Below, in pieces: positions 9,026 through 20,366 of a stretch of DNA of 64,000 nt. The stretch lies in the NCBI GenBank assembly GCA_024226515.1, contig JAAELQ010000138.1:1-64000 (forward strand), read 5' to 3'. How positions within the stretch are numbered: the first letter of the stretch is position 1; every line of letters starts with the position of its first letter. The position numbers and the translations under genes are program-made. This stretch comes from a bacterium (lineage in GTDB: Bacteria; Acidobacteriota; Polarisedimenticolia; Polarisedimenticolales; Polarisedimenticolaceae). The notes under the pieces were generated by a model. That model searched no databases. It was not told the origin of the DNA and saw only the letters and a program-made list of their open reading frames with translations.

Positions 9026-10477
9026 ATGAAACGACACACTCGATCGTTGTTTGTCATTGCGGCACTGAGTGCATTGCTCGGCGGCTGCATGGTCAACCCG
9101 GCCACGGGCAAGCGTCAATTCTCGTTGATCTCCGAGCCGCAGGAGATCCAGATCGGGCGCGAGAACGACCGCGCGATCACGACCCAGCTCGGCCTGTACG
9201 ACGACGAGGGTCTGCAGCAATACGTGCAGCAACTCGGCTCGGAGATCGCCGCCAGCTCCGAGCGGCCGCACCTCGAGTGGACCTTCCGCGTCGTCGACGA
9301 CCCCGTCGTCAACGCGTTCGCGTTGCCCGGCGGCTACATCTACATCACGCGCGGCATCATGGCGCACATGAACAACGAGGCCGAGCTGGCCTCGGTGATC
9401 GGCCACGAGATCGGACACGTCACCGGCCGCCACGGGGTCAGCCAGATGTCCAAGCAGCAGCTGTTCCAGCTCGGGCTGGGAGTCAGCGCGGTTCTCGCTC
9501 CCGAGCAGTTCGGCGAGTACGGCGCGCTGGCCCAGGCCGGCCTGGGGTTGCTGTTCCTCAAGTACGGGCGAGACGACGAGCGGCAGGCGGACGACCTGGG
9601 CCTGCGTTATCTGGTCACGGCGGGCTACGACCCGCGGCCGATGACGGACATGTTCGACACGCTCGGTCGCGTGTCGGCCGCGGCGGGCGGCGAGAGGCTG
9701 CCGGGCTGGATGTCGACCCATCCCCTGCCCGAGAACCGCCAGACTCGGATCGCGCGCCAGATCGAGCAGCTCGGGCTGGACCTCGCGAGTGCGCCGACGA
9801 ACGAGCGGACCTACCAGCGCCGCATCGAGAACATGGTGTTCGGCGCCGATCCGCGGCAGGGCTACTTCCGCGGCGGCCGGTTCTACCACCCGCAGATGCG
9901 GTTCCAGGCCGAGTTTCCGGAGAGCTGGCGTCATGCCAACCAGCGCGAGGCCGTGATCGGGGTCAGCGAATCTCAGGATGCGCTGGTCGCGCTGACGCTG
10001 GCGCCCGAGGACTCGGCGCAGGCGGCGCTGGGTGCGTTTCTCGAGCAACCGGGGGTCACACGCAAGGGTGCCGCGCCGCGCACGCCACGCCGACTGCCGT
10101 CGGCCGGCGCGGTGTTCGACGTCGCCACGCAGTCGGGAGCGGCAACGGGCGTCACCGTGTTCGTCGAGTTCGACGATCAGGTCTTTCGCCTGCTCGGTTA
10201 CACGACGTCGGAGCGCTGGCCCGAACTGCGGACGACGTTGATCCGCTTCTGCTCCGAGTTCGGGCGGCTGACCGACCGGCGCGCGCTGGACGTCAAGCCG
10301 GCCCGCCTGCGCGTGGTCCGCGTCGGCGAGTCGCTGACGCTGGAGGCGTTCGCCAGACGCTACGACGCCAGCGTCCCCGTCGAGACGCTGGCGTTGATCA
10401 ATCGACTCGACCCCGGCGAACGCCTTCGCGCCGGCGGCGCGTACAAGGTCGTCACCGGGGGCGAGCTTCCCGACTGA
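9026..10477 (+). CDS. M48-family zinc metalloprotease lipoprotein (BepA/YfgC-like)
   Basis: A 483-residue lipoprotein. The lipobox LGGC places the lipid on Cys21, and the mature N-terminus MVNPATGKRQFSL is typical of BepA-type proteases. The zinc site is HEIGH at residues 127-131, with the third ligand Glu185 in DERQADDLG. The GWMSTHPLPENR motif follows. The last ~60 residues (LRVVRVGESLTLEAFARRY...LINRLDPGERLRAGGAYKVV) look like a LysM-like fold. The family degrades or assists misassembled outer-membrane proteins. The start is the ATG after CGGGGG. A long upstream extension of this frame is antisense to the CHAT gene and not real. A TACAAT box at 8996-9001 is a possible -10. It ends 6 nt from the convergent gene's stop. 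Confidence 0.92.
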   Translation: MKRHTRSLFVIAALSALLGGCMVNPATGKRQFSLISEPQEIQIGRENDRAITTQLGLYDDEGLQQYVQQLGSEIAASSERPHLEWTFRVVDDPVVNAFALPGGYIYITRGIMAHMNNEAELASVIGHEIGHVTGRHGVSQMSKQQLFQLGLGVSAVLAPEQFGEYGALAQAGLGLLFLKYGRDDERQADDLGLRYLVTAGYDPRPMTDMFDTLGRVSAAAGGERLPGWMSTHPLPENRQTRIARQIEQLGLDLASAPTNERTYQRRIENMVFGADPRQGYFRGGRFYHPQMRFQAEFPESWRHANQREAVIGVSESQDALVALTLAPEDSAQAALGAFLEQPGVTRKGAAPRTPRRLPSAGAVFDVATQSGAATGVTVFVEFDDQVFRLLGYTTSERWPELRTTLIRFCSEFGRLTDRRALDVKPARLRVVRVGESLTLEAFARRYDASVPVETLALINRLDPGERLRAGGAYKVVTGGELPD

Positions 10478-10483
10478 TCGGCG

Positions 10484-11497
10484 CTAGCGCCGCTTCGGCC
10501 CACGAGGCGTCAGCGGACGATTCTCGCGTTTCGGCCGGATCGTGTCCGGCATGTCGACGTGGTTCGGGCCGCACTCGATGCGCGTCGAGTTCGTCGTCAC
10601 GCGCTGCGTGCTGAACGCTCCGTCCTCCGTCGTGGTGAACAGGATCTCCGCCGCCAGATACACGTCCGCGTCGGAGAAGCACGCGTGGGTCAGCAGGTGC
10701 GTTACCTGGCCGAGCGGAACGGGGTTGGTCTCGTACGTCCAGGCCGACAGGTCGCGCGTCGACGGCGGGGGCGAGCCGCGCTGCACCTCCTGCGAGTAGA
10801 TGCTGAACATCGCGCCCTCCTCGCAGTTGCAATCGCCCGTGTCGTAGATCCCGGGCAGCGGATGCTGCACGAGCGCGATCTCGATCTCGCCGGGAAACAC
10901 GCGCGCCACGCCTACGATCTGCGGCTTGGGGATGCGACGCAGGACGATCGGTCCCGCGTTGCCGCCCCCGTCGGTTCCCGGCTGCGCGAACTCGGTCGTC
11001 AGTGTCGCGTCGGACCGCGCGGCGAGCAACGCCATCTGCATGTGGTCGCCGGTCTGGTCGACCAGCAGCAGACAGGTGCAGCTGTCCGCCTGCTGTACGC
11101 AGCCGTCGATGTTCGGGTTGGCGCCCCAGCCGGTGAACAGCAGCCCGCCGTAATACGTGTAGTACCCCGGCGACGGTCCGTAGAAGTAGACGGCGCCCGA
11201 GCCGATCACGTCAAACGTGCCGCTGTCGTCTCCGAGCCCCTCGACGGGATTGCCGGTCCCGAGCCTCCACCAGACGCCGTACAGGTTCTCGGTGACGGGT
11301 GGCGTATACCCGTAGACATAGTGGTCGAAGTACTGCGGCGTGAAGACGTCCTCGTTCCAGATGTAGCTACGGCCTCCGCTCTGCGGAATCGATGTCAGGG
11401 GTCCGTAGGACCCGCATACCGCGAGGGCGGGCGTTGCGATCGCGAGTACGACCGCCGTGAATGCGATCGCCGTTCCAAGGCGCAAGGGTCGAACCAT
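10484..11497 (-). CDS. exported cysteine-containing protein of unknown function
   Basis: A 337-residue protein with a clear signal peptide (MVRPLRLGTAIAFTAVVLAIATPALA). Two tandem ATGs follow GGGGAGGG; the second (11497) has the better spacing. The mature part is rich in Gly, Tyr and Asp, with Cys clusters (CVQQADSCTCLLLVDQTGD, GDCNCEEGAMF) that may form disulphides outside the cytoplasm. The C-terminus ends in a basic tail. No family is recognised. TATACT on this strand (11573-11578) could be its -10 box. Confidence 0.7.
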   Translation of the reverse strand: MVRPLRLGTAIAFTAVVLAIATPALAVCGSYGPLTSIPQSGGRSYIWNEDVFTPQYFDHYVYGYTPPVTENLYGVWWRLGTGNPVEGLGDDSGTFDVIGSGAVYFYGPSPGYYTYYGGLLFTGWGANPNIDGCVQQADSCTCLLLVDQTGDHMQMALLAARSDATLTTEFAQPGTDGGGNAGPIVLRRIPKPQIVGVARVFPGEIEIALVQHPLPGIYDTGDCNCEEGAMFSIYSQEVQRGSPPPSTRDLSAWTYETNPVPLGQVTHLLTHACFSDADVYLAAEILFTTTEDGAFSTQRVTTNSTRIECGPNHVDMPDTIRPKRENRPLTPRGPKRR

Positions 11498-11680
11498 CAT
11501 CCCTCCCCTTTCTCGGCGATGGGTCCGCGCGCTCCGGCGGCAGATCGAGCATCGCCGCATGTCCCTGACGTGAGTATACCGCGAACGCGCTCGACACGAG
11601 CTCCTCTGCGGGAGCCGAAGCGCCTCATCCCGGTTGCCCACGCCGGCGTGCGCGAAAAAGCGCGAAATAACCAACCGAAC

Positions 11681-12238
11681 TCACGACGACCGGGGCGCGA
11701 GGAGACGCAGGCTCGCGACGACCAGCAGCGACTTGATCGCGGCCGCAGCGAGGAACGGCGTCAACCCGTCGGCCAGCGCCTCGCGCAACCCGACGCGCGT
11801 CGCCAGCCATGCGCAGCCGAGACCGAGGATCACCGCGTGCCCCGCCAGCATCACGAGCATCGGGCGCGACCACCCGGCGACCGTGAGGCCGCGCTCGGCG
11901 GCGCGCCCGACCAGCGTCGCGGCGACGGCGAAACCGGCGAGGTAACCCGCGGTCGGGCCGAGCAACCGCTCGACGCCCGACGCGCCTCCCGCCAGGACGG
12001 GCAGCCCGGCGGCCGCCGCGGTCAGGTAGACGGCGATCGCGATCAACCCCAGACGGGCGCCGAACAACGCGGCGACCATCAGCACCACGTAGGTCTGGAG
12101 ACTCAGCGGCACGGGGCCGAGCGGCAGCTCCACCCGGGCCGCGACGGCGAGAGCCACGGCGCCGGCGGCGACGGCGACGACCCGCACCGCGGTCGACCGG
12201 GGCGGATGCAGCAACGGAACGAACGCGCGTGACCTCAT
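11681..12238 (-). CDS. bioY: BioY biotin transporter, S component of an ECF transporter
   Basis: A 185-residue, almost entirely hydrophobic protein with six probable membrane helices. Family signatures are LPLGPVPLSLQTYVVLMVAALFG near residue 40 and LLGPTAGYLAGFAVAA near residue 95, which form the biotin-binding face of BioY. It would take up biotin, alone or with a shared EcfAT energy module that is not in this window. It is divergent from the glycosyltransferase gene. Confidence 0.9.
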   Translation of the reverse strand: MRSRAFVPLLHPPRSTAVRVVAVAAGAVALAVAARVELPLGPVPLSLQTYVVLMVAALFGARLGLIAIAVYLTAAAAGLPVLAGGASGVERLLGPTAGYLAGFAVAATLVGRAAERGLTVAGWSRPMLVMLAGHAVILGLGCAWLATRVGLREALADGLTPFLAAAAIKSLLVVASLRLLAPRSS

Positions 12239-12250
12239 CGAGCGGTACTC

Positions 12251-12256
12251 TACAAT
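12251..12256 (+). promoter_or_regulatory. -10-like box TACAAT upstream of the GT-C gene
   Basis: TACAAT overlaps a first possible ATG (12255-12257) and lies 10 nt before a second ATG (12267). If it is a real -10 box, translation must begin at 12267 with almost no leader. A weak -35 (GTGACC, 12229-12234) is 16 nt upstream. Confidence 0.35.
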
Positions 12257-12266
12257 GTGGCGCGAG

Positions 12267-14219
12267 ATGGAACGGGACGCAGCCAGCCTTACGACCGCGC
12301 GCCGCTGGGCCCTGGGCCTGTTCGCCGGCGCGCTGGCGCTGCGCCTGGTGCACCTGCTGACGATCCGCGACTCACCGTTCTTCTCGATCCTCTACATCGA
12401 CCCGCGGATGTACGACGAGTGGGGCCTGCGCATCGCCGGCGGTCAGCTGCTCAGCGACAAGCCGTTCTTTCTCGACCCGCTGTACCCGTACATGCTCGGC
12501 GCGATCTACGCCGTCTTCGGGCACAGCTACACCGCGGTGCTGGTCGTCCAGAGCCTGCTCGGCGCGCTCGTCCCGCCGCTGGTCTACCTGGCGTCGCGAC
12601 GCTGGTTCGACGAGCCGACCTCGCGCGCCGCCGGCATCATCGCCACGATCTACATTCCGGGCATCTACTTCGGCGCGCTGATGATGAAACCCGGGCTGGC
12701 GATGTTCCTCGTCGCGGTCGTGCTGTGGCTGCTGTCGCGCGCGTTCGACGAACCGAAGGTGCCGCGCTGGACGTGGGCCGTCGCGGGCCTGGTCTTCGGC
12801 ATGGCCTGCCTGACCCGCGGAAACCTGGTGCTCACGATTCCCGTCGTCGCCCTGTTCGTCTGGCTGCGCGGCTCGGGGCCCCGGGTCGGCTGGCAGTCCG
12901 TGTCGGATCGCGGGCGCTGGACCGAGGCGGGGCTGTTCGTCACCGGTACCTCGCTGCTGCTCGTGCTGTCGCTGTGGCACAACTGGACGGTGGGCCGCGA
13001 GCTGATCCTGACCACGGCCAACGCCGGCGCCAACTTCTACATCGGCAACAACTCCGCGAACAAGACCGGCGAGTACCAGCAGTTGCCGTTCATCGACGCC
13101 AACCCTCAATACGAGCAACGCGACTTCCGCCGTGCCGCCGAACGCAAGGCGGGACGCGAGCTGTCCGACCGCGAGGTGTCGCGCTTCTGGTTCGGCGAGA
13201 CCTGGAGCTGGATCCGCGAGAACCCCGGCGACTGGGCCTGGCTGCTGGGTCGCAAGGTGCGCAGCTTCTGGGGCGCGTACGAGATTCCGGACAGCCTCGA
13301 CTACTACCTGTACCGCGAGTACGCACCGGTGCTGCGCCTGCCGATCCCCGGCTTCGGACTGCTGGCGCCGCTGGCCCTGCTCGGCGCGGTGCTCGCGCTG
13401 CGTCGCCCCGGCTGGCCGCGTCTGCTGCTCGTCTTCCTGGCGACGTATGCGGCGACGGTCGTGTTCTTCTTCGTCTTCTCGCGCTTTCGCATGGTGGCCG
13501 CCCTGGTGCTCTACGTCTTCGCCGCGCACGGCCTGATCGAGCTCGCGCGCGCGCTGCGCCTCGCCGCCGCGGATCGCGAGCGGCGCCGGCGAGCGCTGGC
13601 GCCGGCCGGCCTGTTGCTGGCGTTCTTCGCCTTCGTCAACCTGCCCGTGCGCGCGCGCACGCACACCTGGGGCTACCGCGTCGCGTCCGCGATCGGGCTG
13701 CCGACACAGGCGGAGTCGTCCGCCCTCGGGCATCACAACCTGGGGCTGGCGTACGCCAAGAAGGCCAAGGTGGAGAACGAATCGGAGCTGTGGCTCGAAC
13801 GCGCGCGGCAGGAGCTGGAGATCGCGCTGCAGGACGAGCACGACCACGCCCGCGTGCACGTCGAGATGGGCAAGGTGCTGGCACGGATGAAGCGCAACAC
13901 CGAGGCGATCGAGATCTACCGCGAAGCCGCGACGCTCGAGCCCAACGACTACGCCATCCACCACGCGCTGGGCATCCTGCATCGGCGCGAGAGGCAGCTC
14001 GAGCCGGCGGCGCGCGCGTTCAGCCACGCGCTGCAGTTGGCGCCGAAGTCGCGCGCCAGCGCGAAGAGCCTGGGCAACGTCCTGCTGCAGCTCGACCGCC
14101 CCGCCGAGGCCGAGCGCGCCTTCGGTCACGCGCTGCGGCTGTCGCCGGACGACGCCGAGGCGCAGGCCGGCGTGCGGGCGGCGCGCGAACGGATGGCCGG
14201 AACGACCGTTCCGCGCTGA
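12267..14219 (+). CDS. GT-C (GT39/PMT-like) membrane glycosyltransferase with C-terminal TPR repeats
   Basis: About 650 residues. The N-terminal ~430 residues are a polytopic membrane protein of the ArnT/PMT type. The first luminal loop carries DPRMYDEWG and FFLDPLYPYMLGAIYAVFG, matching the acidic catalytic loop that follows TM1 in this fold. Helices continue to FFFVFSRFRMVAALVLYVFAAHGL. From ~residue 485 to the end there are TPR units (HHNLGLAYAKKAK..., VHVEMGKVLARMKRNTEAIEIYREAATLEPNDYAIHHAL...). Such enzymes move a sugar from a polyprenyl-phosphate donor to protein or lipid outside the membrane; the TPR tail probably binds an acceptor or partner. The start could be 12255 instead. Substrate unknown. 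Confidence 0.78.
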   Translation: MERDAASLTTARRWALGLFAGALALRLVHLLTIRDSPFFSILYIDPRMYDEWGLRIAGGQLLSDKPFFLDPLYPYMLGAIYAVFGHSYTAVLVVQSLLGALVPPLVYLASRRWFDEPTSRAAGIIATIYIPGIYFGALMMKPGLAMFLVAVVLWLLSRAFDEPKVPRWTWAVAGLVFGMACLTRGNLVLTIPVVALFVWLRGSGPRVGWQSVSDRGRWTEAGLFVTGTSLLLVLSLWHNWTVGRELILTTANAGANFYIGNNSANKTGEYQQLPFIDANPQYEQRDFRRAAERKAGRELSDREVSRFWFGETWSWIRENPGDWAWLLGRKVRSFWGAYEIPDSLDYYLYREYAPVLRLPIPGFGLLAPLALLGAVLALRRPGWPRLLLVFLATYAATVVFFFVFSRFRMVAALVLYVFAAHGLIELARALRLAAADRERRRRALAPAGLLLAFFAFVNLPVRARTHTWGYRVASAIGLPTQAESSALGHHNLGLAYAKKAKVENESELWLERARQELEIALQDEHDHARVHVEMGKVLARMKRNTEAIEIYREAATLEPNDYAIHHALGILHRRERQLEPAARAFSHALQLAPKSRASAKSLGNVLLQLDRPAEAERAFGHALRLSPDDAEAQAGVRAARERMAGTTVPR

Positions 14220-14257
14220 AAACACGCAATTCGTTGGTTGAGCGATCCGTTCGGGCG

Positions 14258-14263
14258 TAAGAT
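14258..14263 (+). promoter_or_regulatory. -10-like box TAAGAT, 6 nt before the sigma factor ATG
   Basis: TAAGAT is followed by six bases and then the ATG at 14270. No Shine-Dalgarno is present, which fits a leaderless transcript. A poor -35 match (TTGGTT, 14234-14239) is 18 nt upstream. Confidence 0.45.
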
Positions 14264-14269
14264 CCGAGC

Positions 14270-14842
14270 ATGGCCGACACAGGGGAAGTCACGCGTCTGC
14301 TCGGCGCGTTTCGCGACGGCAATCGCGAGGCGTTCGACCGGCTCGTGCCTCTGATCTACGAGGACCTGCGACGCATCGCTCGATCGCGGCTGCGTGGCGC
14401 GCGACCCGGCGACACGCTGGACACCACCAGCCTCGTGAACGAAGCGTGGCTGCGGTTGGTCGACCAGACCGGAGCCGAGTGGAAGGATCGCGATCATTTC
14501 CTCTGCGTCTGCGCGCGCGCGATGCGTCAGGTCGTGGTGTCCAACGCGAGGCGACGCTCGGCGGCCAAACGCGGCGGATCCGACGCGAAGGCCACGCTGG
14601 ACGAGAATCGAATCTCGGGACCGAGCGAGCCGGAACCGGTGCTGGAGCTCGATCGCGCGCTGGAGCGGCTGGCCGAGCGCGACGAGGCGCTGGCCCGGGT
14701 GGTGGAGTGCCGTCACTTCGCCGGGATGACCGGCGACGAGACCGCGCGCGCGCTCGGCCTGTCCGCGCGCACGGTCGAACGCCACTGGGTCCGCGCGAGA
14801 GCCTGGCTGCGCGAGGACCTCGGCGGCGACATCCGGAGCTGA
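14270..14842 (+). CDS. ECF-type RNA polymerase sigma factor (sig-70_X6 / Sigma70_ECF family)
   Basis: A 190-residue sigma-70-family factor. Region 2 is seen as FRDGNREAFDRLVPLIYEDLRRIARSRL, then the family-specific LDTTSLVNEAWLRLVDQ and WKDRDHFLCVCARAMRQVVVSNARRR. Region 4 is the C-terminal helix-turn-helix (FAGMTGDETARALGLSARTVERHWVRARAWL). This subfamily is commonly encoded beside Ser/Thr kinases with TPR tails, and here the kinase follows after 3 nt. Signal transfer from kinase to sigma, for example by phosphorylation, is inferred from linkage only. Confidence 0.92.
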   Translation: MADTGEVTRLLGAFRDGNREAFDRLVPLIYEDLRRIARSRLRGARPGDTLDTTSLVNEAWLRLVDQTGAEWKDRDHFLCVCARAMRQVVVSNARRRSAAKRGGSDAKATLDENRISGPSEPEPVLELDRALERLAERDEALARVVECRHFAGMTGDETARALGLSARTVERHWVRARAWLREDLGGDIRS

Positions 14843-14845
14843 CGC

Positions 14846-17422
14846 GTGGCACCTGACGATCGACGATGGAAACGGGCGGACGAGATCTTCGACGCCGCGC
14901 TCGATCTCCCCGACGAACAGCGCGGCTCGTTCGTCGAGCGTGAGTGCGGTGGAGACAGCGAGCTGCGCGGGCAGGTCGTCCGGCTGCTGGAGCTGGTCGA
15001 CGACGCGGCTCCCCTGCCGGGAGATCCGCTGACGGACCCGTCGCTGTGGGCGCTGGACGACGCGGACGAGTCGCCCGACGCGTGGATCGGTAAGACGGTC
15101 GGTCGCTTTCGCATCGAGCGCGAACTGGGACGTGGCGGGATGGCCGTAGTCTACCTGGCGCAGCGCGCGGACGGCGAGTTCCGGCAGGACGTCGCGCTGA
15201 AGCTGATCAAGCGCGGGACCGACACCGACGAGGCGCTGCGACGCTTCGCGCAGGAACGGCAGATCATGGCCGGGATCGCGCACCCCAACATCGCGAGCCT
15301 GATCGACGGCGGGACCACGGACGACGGCCGGCCGTACTTCGTCATGGAACACGTCGAGGGTCGATCCATCGACCGCTGGTGCAACGAGCAACGGCTGCCG
15401 GTGCGCGAACGCCTGAAGTTGTACCTGCAGGTCGCCGAGGCGCTGGCCTACGCCCACCGCAACCTCGTGATCCACCGCGACATCAAACCGTCGAACATCC
15501 TGGTCACCGATGACGGCGTCGTGAAGCTGCTCGACTTCGGCATCGCGCGCTACCTCGACCCGGAGGGCGACGTGCCCGACCGGACCGCGACCCAGAAGCG
15601 CTTCCTGACGCCGACGTGGGCCAGCCCCGAACAGCTCGGCGGAGCGCACGTGACCACGGCATCGGACGTGTACCAGCTGGGGCTGTTGCTGTATCTGCTG
15701 CTCTCGGGCCGCTCGCCGCACGGCAGCGATACGGGAGACTCGGAGGCCCTGCGGCGGTCCGTGCTGGAGGGCACGTTCACGCGACCCAGCGCCGCCGTGG
15801 CACTGGCGACCGAGGAGGACGGCACCGAGGACGTCGGCAGGGACCGCGGGACGTCCGCCAAGCTGCTGCGCCGTGAGCTTTCGGGCGACCTGGACAACAT
15901 CGTGTTGAAGGCGCTGAGCAGGCAGCCCGAGCGACGCTACTCCTCGGTCGCGCAGCTCGTGGAGGACATCGAACGCTTCCTGCGCGGCTTGCCGGTGAGC
16001 GCACGGCCCGACTCGTTGACCTATCGCGTGGGCAAGCTGGTCGCACGCTACAAGCTCGCCGCAGGGTTCGCGGGCCTGGCGCTGGTCCTGCTGCTGGCCT
16101 TCGCCGTCACGATGACCGTGCAGGCGAACAAGATCGCCGCCGAGCGGGATCGCGCGAACCTGGAGGCCGAGGTCTCCCGGCGCGTGTCGGACTTCCTGGT
16201 CGGGCTGTTCCGGGTCTCGAACCCGGGCGAGGTGGGCGGAGAGAGCATCACCGCGCGCGAGCTGCTGGACGAGGGCGCGAAGAAGATCTCCGGCGACCTG
16301 GCGGACCAGCCCGAGCTGCAGGCGCGCCTGATGGACACGATGGGCGTCGTCTACCAGCAACTCGGTCTGTACGACGACGCCGAGCCGCTGATGGAGCAGG
16401 CCGTCAGCGTGCGGCGCGAGCACCTCGACGCGGATCACCCGGACATGCTGGCCTCGATGAACCACATCGGCGCGCTGTACTTCCATCAGGGGCGGTACGA
16501 CGAGGCCGAAACCGTCTGTCGCGACACGCTCGAACGCCAGCGGCGCGTCCTGGGTGACGAGCACGTGGAGACGCTGCGCACGATGAACGTGCTGGCCAAC
16601 ATCCACCAGAACCGCGGACGCTACTCGGAGGCGCAGCCGATCTACCGCACGATCATCGAGGCGCGTCAGCGCGTGCTGGGACCGGACCACATAGAGACGT
16701 TGAGCGCGATGCACAACCTGGGCGCCGCGCTGTTCCGCATGGGCCAACTCGACGAGGCGCAGCTGATGTTCGCCGACGTGACCGAGATCCGCGCGCGCAC
16801 GCTGGGGTTCGACCACCCGGAAACGTTGGCGACGCGCAGCAGCCTGGCCAATGTGCTGCAGCGACAGGGCAAGCTGGAGGAGGCGGAGCCGCAGTACCTG
16901 AGGGTCCTCGAGCTGCGGCGGCGCGTCCACGGCGCGGACCACCCGAACACGCTGACGACGATGCACAACCTGGCCGCGCTGTACAAGAACCAGGGCCGCT
17001 ACGATGAGGCGATCCCGATCTACCTCGACACGCTGGCCGCACAGAAGCGGGTCTACGGCGACGAGCACATCAAGACGCTGCGCACGATGAACAGCCTGGC
17101 CGACGTCTACACCAACCAGGGGCGTCACGACGAGGCCGGCCCGCTGTTCGCCGAGGTGATCGCCAGGCAGAAGCGGGTGCTGGGCGAGAACCACCCCGAG
17201 ATGGCCATCACGATGCACAACCTGGCATGCGTCTACCGCGAGACCGGCAGGCTCGAGGAATCCCGGCGGCTGTTCGAGGAATCCCAGCGGATCCTCGAAT
17301 CCCAGCTGGATTCGAAGCACCCGTGGATCGCCGCCACCGCCGCGGACTACGCCAAGCTGCTGCGCCAGATCGGCGACGACGAGCGGGCGGAGACCTACGA
17401 GGCCCGGGCGCGCGGCGAGTGA
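14846..17422 (+). CDS. membrane Ser/Thr protein kinase with kinesin-light-chain-type TPR tail
   Basis: An 858-residue protein read from GTG, 3 nt after the sigma gene. Residues ~85-385 are a Hanks-type kinase: GRGGMAVVYLAQ nucleotide loop, Lys119 in VALKLIK, catalytic loop VIHRDIKPSNIL (His210-Arg211-Asp212) and DFG (Asp230). A single membrane helix spans ~404-427 (FAGLALVLLLAFAVTMTV). Residues ~440-850 contain about ten 42-residue TPR_12 units of the form EAEPLY..LE.RRRVLGPDHPETL.TM.NLA, presumably extracytoplasmic. The kinase is an RD kinase with all key residues. Its partner is probably the upstream sigma factor. It is paralogous to the kinase at 39766. Confidence 0.93.
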   Translation: MAPDDRRWKRADEIFDAALDLPDEQRGSFVERECGGDSELRGQVVRLLELVDDAAPLPGDPLTDPSLWALDDADESPDAWIGKTVGRFRIERELGRGGMAVVYLAQRADGEFRQDVALKLIKRGTDTDEALRRFAQERQIMAGIAHPNIASLIDGGTTDDGRPYFVMEHVEGRSIDRWCNEQRLPVRERLKLYLQVAEALAYAHRNLVIHRDIKPSNILVTDDGVVKLLDFGIARYLDPEGDVPDRTATQKRFLTPTWASPEQLGGAHVTTASDVYQLGLLLYLLLSGRSPHGSDTGDSEALRRSVLEGTFTRPSAAVALATEEDGTEDVGRDRGTSAKLLRRELSGDLDNIVLKALSRQPERRYSSVAQLVEDIERFLRGLPVSARPDSLTYRVGKLVARYKLAAGFAGLALVLLLAFAVTMTVQANKIAAERDRANLEAEVSRRVSDFLVGLFRVSNPGEVGGESITARELLDEGAKKISGDLADQPELQARLMDTMGVVYQQLGLYDDAEPLMEQAVSVRREHLDADHPDMLASMNHIGALYFHQGRYDEAETVCRDTLERQRRVLGDEHVETLRTMNVLANIHQNRGRYSEAQPIYRTIIEARQRVLGPDHIETLSAMHNLGAALFRMGQLDEAQLMFADVTEIRARTLGFDHPETLATRSSLANVLQRQGKLEEAEPQYLRVLELRRRVHGADHPNTLTTMHNLAALYKNQGRYDEAIPIYLDTLAAQKRVYGDEHIKTLRTMNSLADVYTNQGRHDEAGPLFAEVIARQKRVLGENHPEMAITMHNLACVYRETGRLEESRRLFEESQRILESQLDSKHPWIAATAADYAKLLRQIGDDERAETYEARARGE

Positions 17423-17449
17423 TCTGGACGGGTCACGGAAACGGGGTAG

Positions 17450-17478
17450 TTGACGTGGAGCCCGGAAACGCGTAAATA
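17450..17478 (+). promoter_or_regulatory. sigma-70-like promoter of the peptide transporter gene
   Basis: TTGACG (17450-17455), a 17-nt spacer and TAAATA (17473-17478), just after the kinase stop. The predicted start of transcription leaves a short leader with the GGAGG that precedes the ATG at 17505. Confidence 0.55.
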
Positions 17479-17504
17479 AGGCGGCCTTGTCTCATGGAGG
17501 TGAA

Positions 17505-19517
<2,013 letters not shown>

Positions 19518-19535
19518 GAGCCGACAGGACCGCGC

Positions 19536-19862
19536 ATGACGCAAACGGACCCCAGGCAGGCCGGAGTTCCCGTCACGCCGTGGCACGTGTACATCGTGCG
19601 CTCGATGGGCGGCGCGCTGTACACGGGCATCGCCAAGGACGTCGCGGCCCGGATCGAGCAGCACGAGGGCGGGGCGCGAGGCGCCAAGTCGCTACGCGGA
19701 CAGGGTCCGCTGCGCCTCGTCTACCGTGCGGAGATCGGCGCCCTCGGCCTGGCGCTGCGCGTCGAGCACCGGGTCAAGCGGCTGCCGAAGAAACGCAAGG
19801 AGAGGCTGGTCGAGCAGCAGCCCGATCGCACGATGCTGATCGAGCTGCTGAAGGTGGTCTAG
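19536..19862 (+). CDS. GIY-YIG domain protein (YhbQ-like)
   Basis: A 108-residue single-domain protein. The fold signature is WHVYIVRSMGGALYTGIAKDVAARIEQHEGG, with the GIY-like VYI and YIG-like YTG triplets, then the conserved Arg and His. AKSLRGQGPLRLVY and a basic helix (RVKRLPKKRKERL) follow. Such small proteins are structure-specific nuclease candidates of uncertain role. Its TAG overlaps the convergent gene's stop in a shared CTAG. Confidence 0.88.
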   Translation: MTQTDPRQAGVPVTPWHVYIVRSMGGALYTGIAKDVAARIEQHEGGARGAKSLRGQGPLRLVYRAEIGALGLALRVEHRVKRLPKKRKERLVEQQPDRTMLIELLKVV

Positions 19863-20362
19863 CTCTTCTTCTTGTACAGCCCGTCGAAGGCGGTCTTCCA
19901 CTCGTCGGCGTCGGCCCCGCGGACCTGCCAGTGCTGGCGCACCGTGCCGTCCTCGTTCGGCGTCCAGGTGATCCGGTTGTGCACCGGGTTGCCTTTCTGA
20001 TCCTTCGAGCGCCCCTCGAGAACCATGCTGCCGTCGCGCAGCTCGCCCTCCAGCTCCAGCGTCGTCCCGTTGCGCCAGACCCAGAGCTGGCGCCACTTCT
20101 TGCGCTGCGGGTCGTAGAAGTTGAAGCTGGAGCCCGCGCTGCCCTGCGCGCCGGCCCAGGTCTCCTGCAGCACGCAGCCGTCGAGGATCGGCCGGATCGA
20201 GTTGTGCCCGGCCGGCTTGCCGTTGGCCGACACCTCCCACTCGCCGGCCCAGAAGTCGAACTGCCTGGACTTGGCGTCCGAGCACTCTGCCCGGGCCGGA
20301 GCGGGGCCGGCCGCCGCAAACAGGACGAGGAACGCGAGGATCGAGATCGTCTGTCGTTTCAA
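19859..20362 (-). CDS. exported DUF1579-like protein
   Basis: A 167-residue protein with signal peptide (ISILAFLVLFAAAGPAPARA). The mature part starts with SRQFDFWAGEWEVSANG, the hallmark of a lipocalin-like family (DUF1579) of unknown role, and continues with beta strands (NGTTLELEGELRDGSMVLEGRS). The start codon is read as TTG at 20362 because AGAGGTG stands at a fitting distance and no ATG allows the signal peptide. That Shine-Dalgarno lies inside a perfect hairpin (20367-20391), so translation may be regulated. Confidence 0.75.
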   Translation of the reverse strand: MKRQTISILAFLVLFAAAGPAPARAECSDAKSRQFDFWAGEWEVSANGKPAGHNSIRPILDGCVLQETWAGAQGSAGSSFNFYDPQRKKWRQLWVWRNGTTLELEGELRDGSMVLEGRSKDQKGNPVHNRITWTPNEDGTVRQHWQVRGADADEWKTAFDGLYKKKS

Positions 20363-20366
20363 GGTT

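Noticed and set aside
12372..14225. A 617-residue minus-strand frame across the GT-C gene
   Set aside because: Shadow frame; the plus strand shows membrane helices and TPR repeats.
14126..17320. A 1064-residue open frame on the minus strand across the sigma factor and kinase
   Set aside because: It mirrors the codon periodicity of the kinase TPR region; its repeats are the reverse reading of TPR units. No domain or ribosome binding site supports it.
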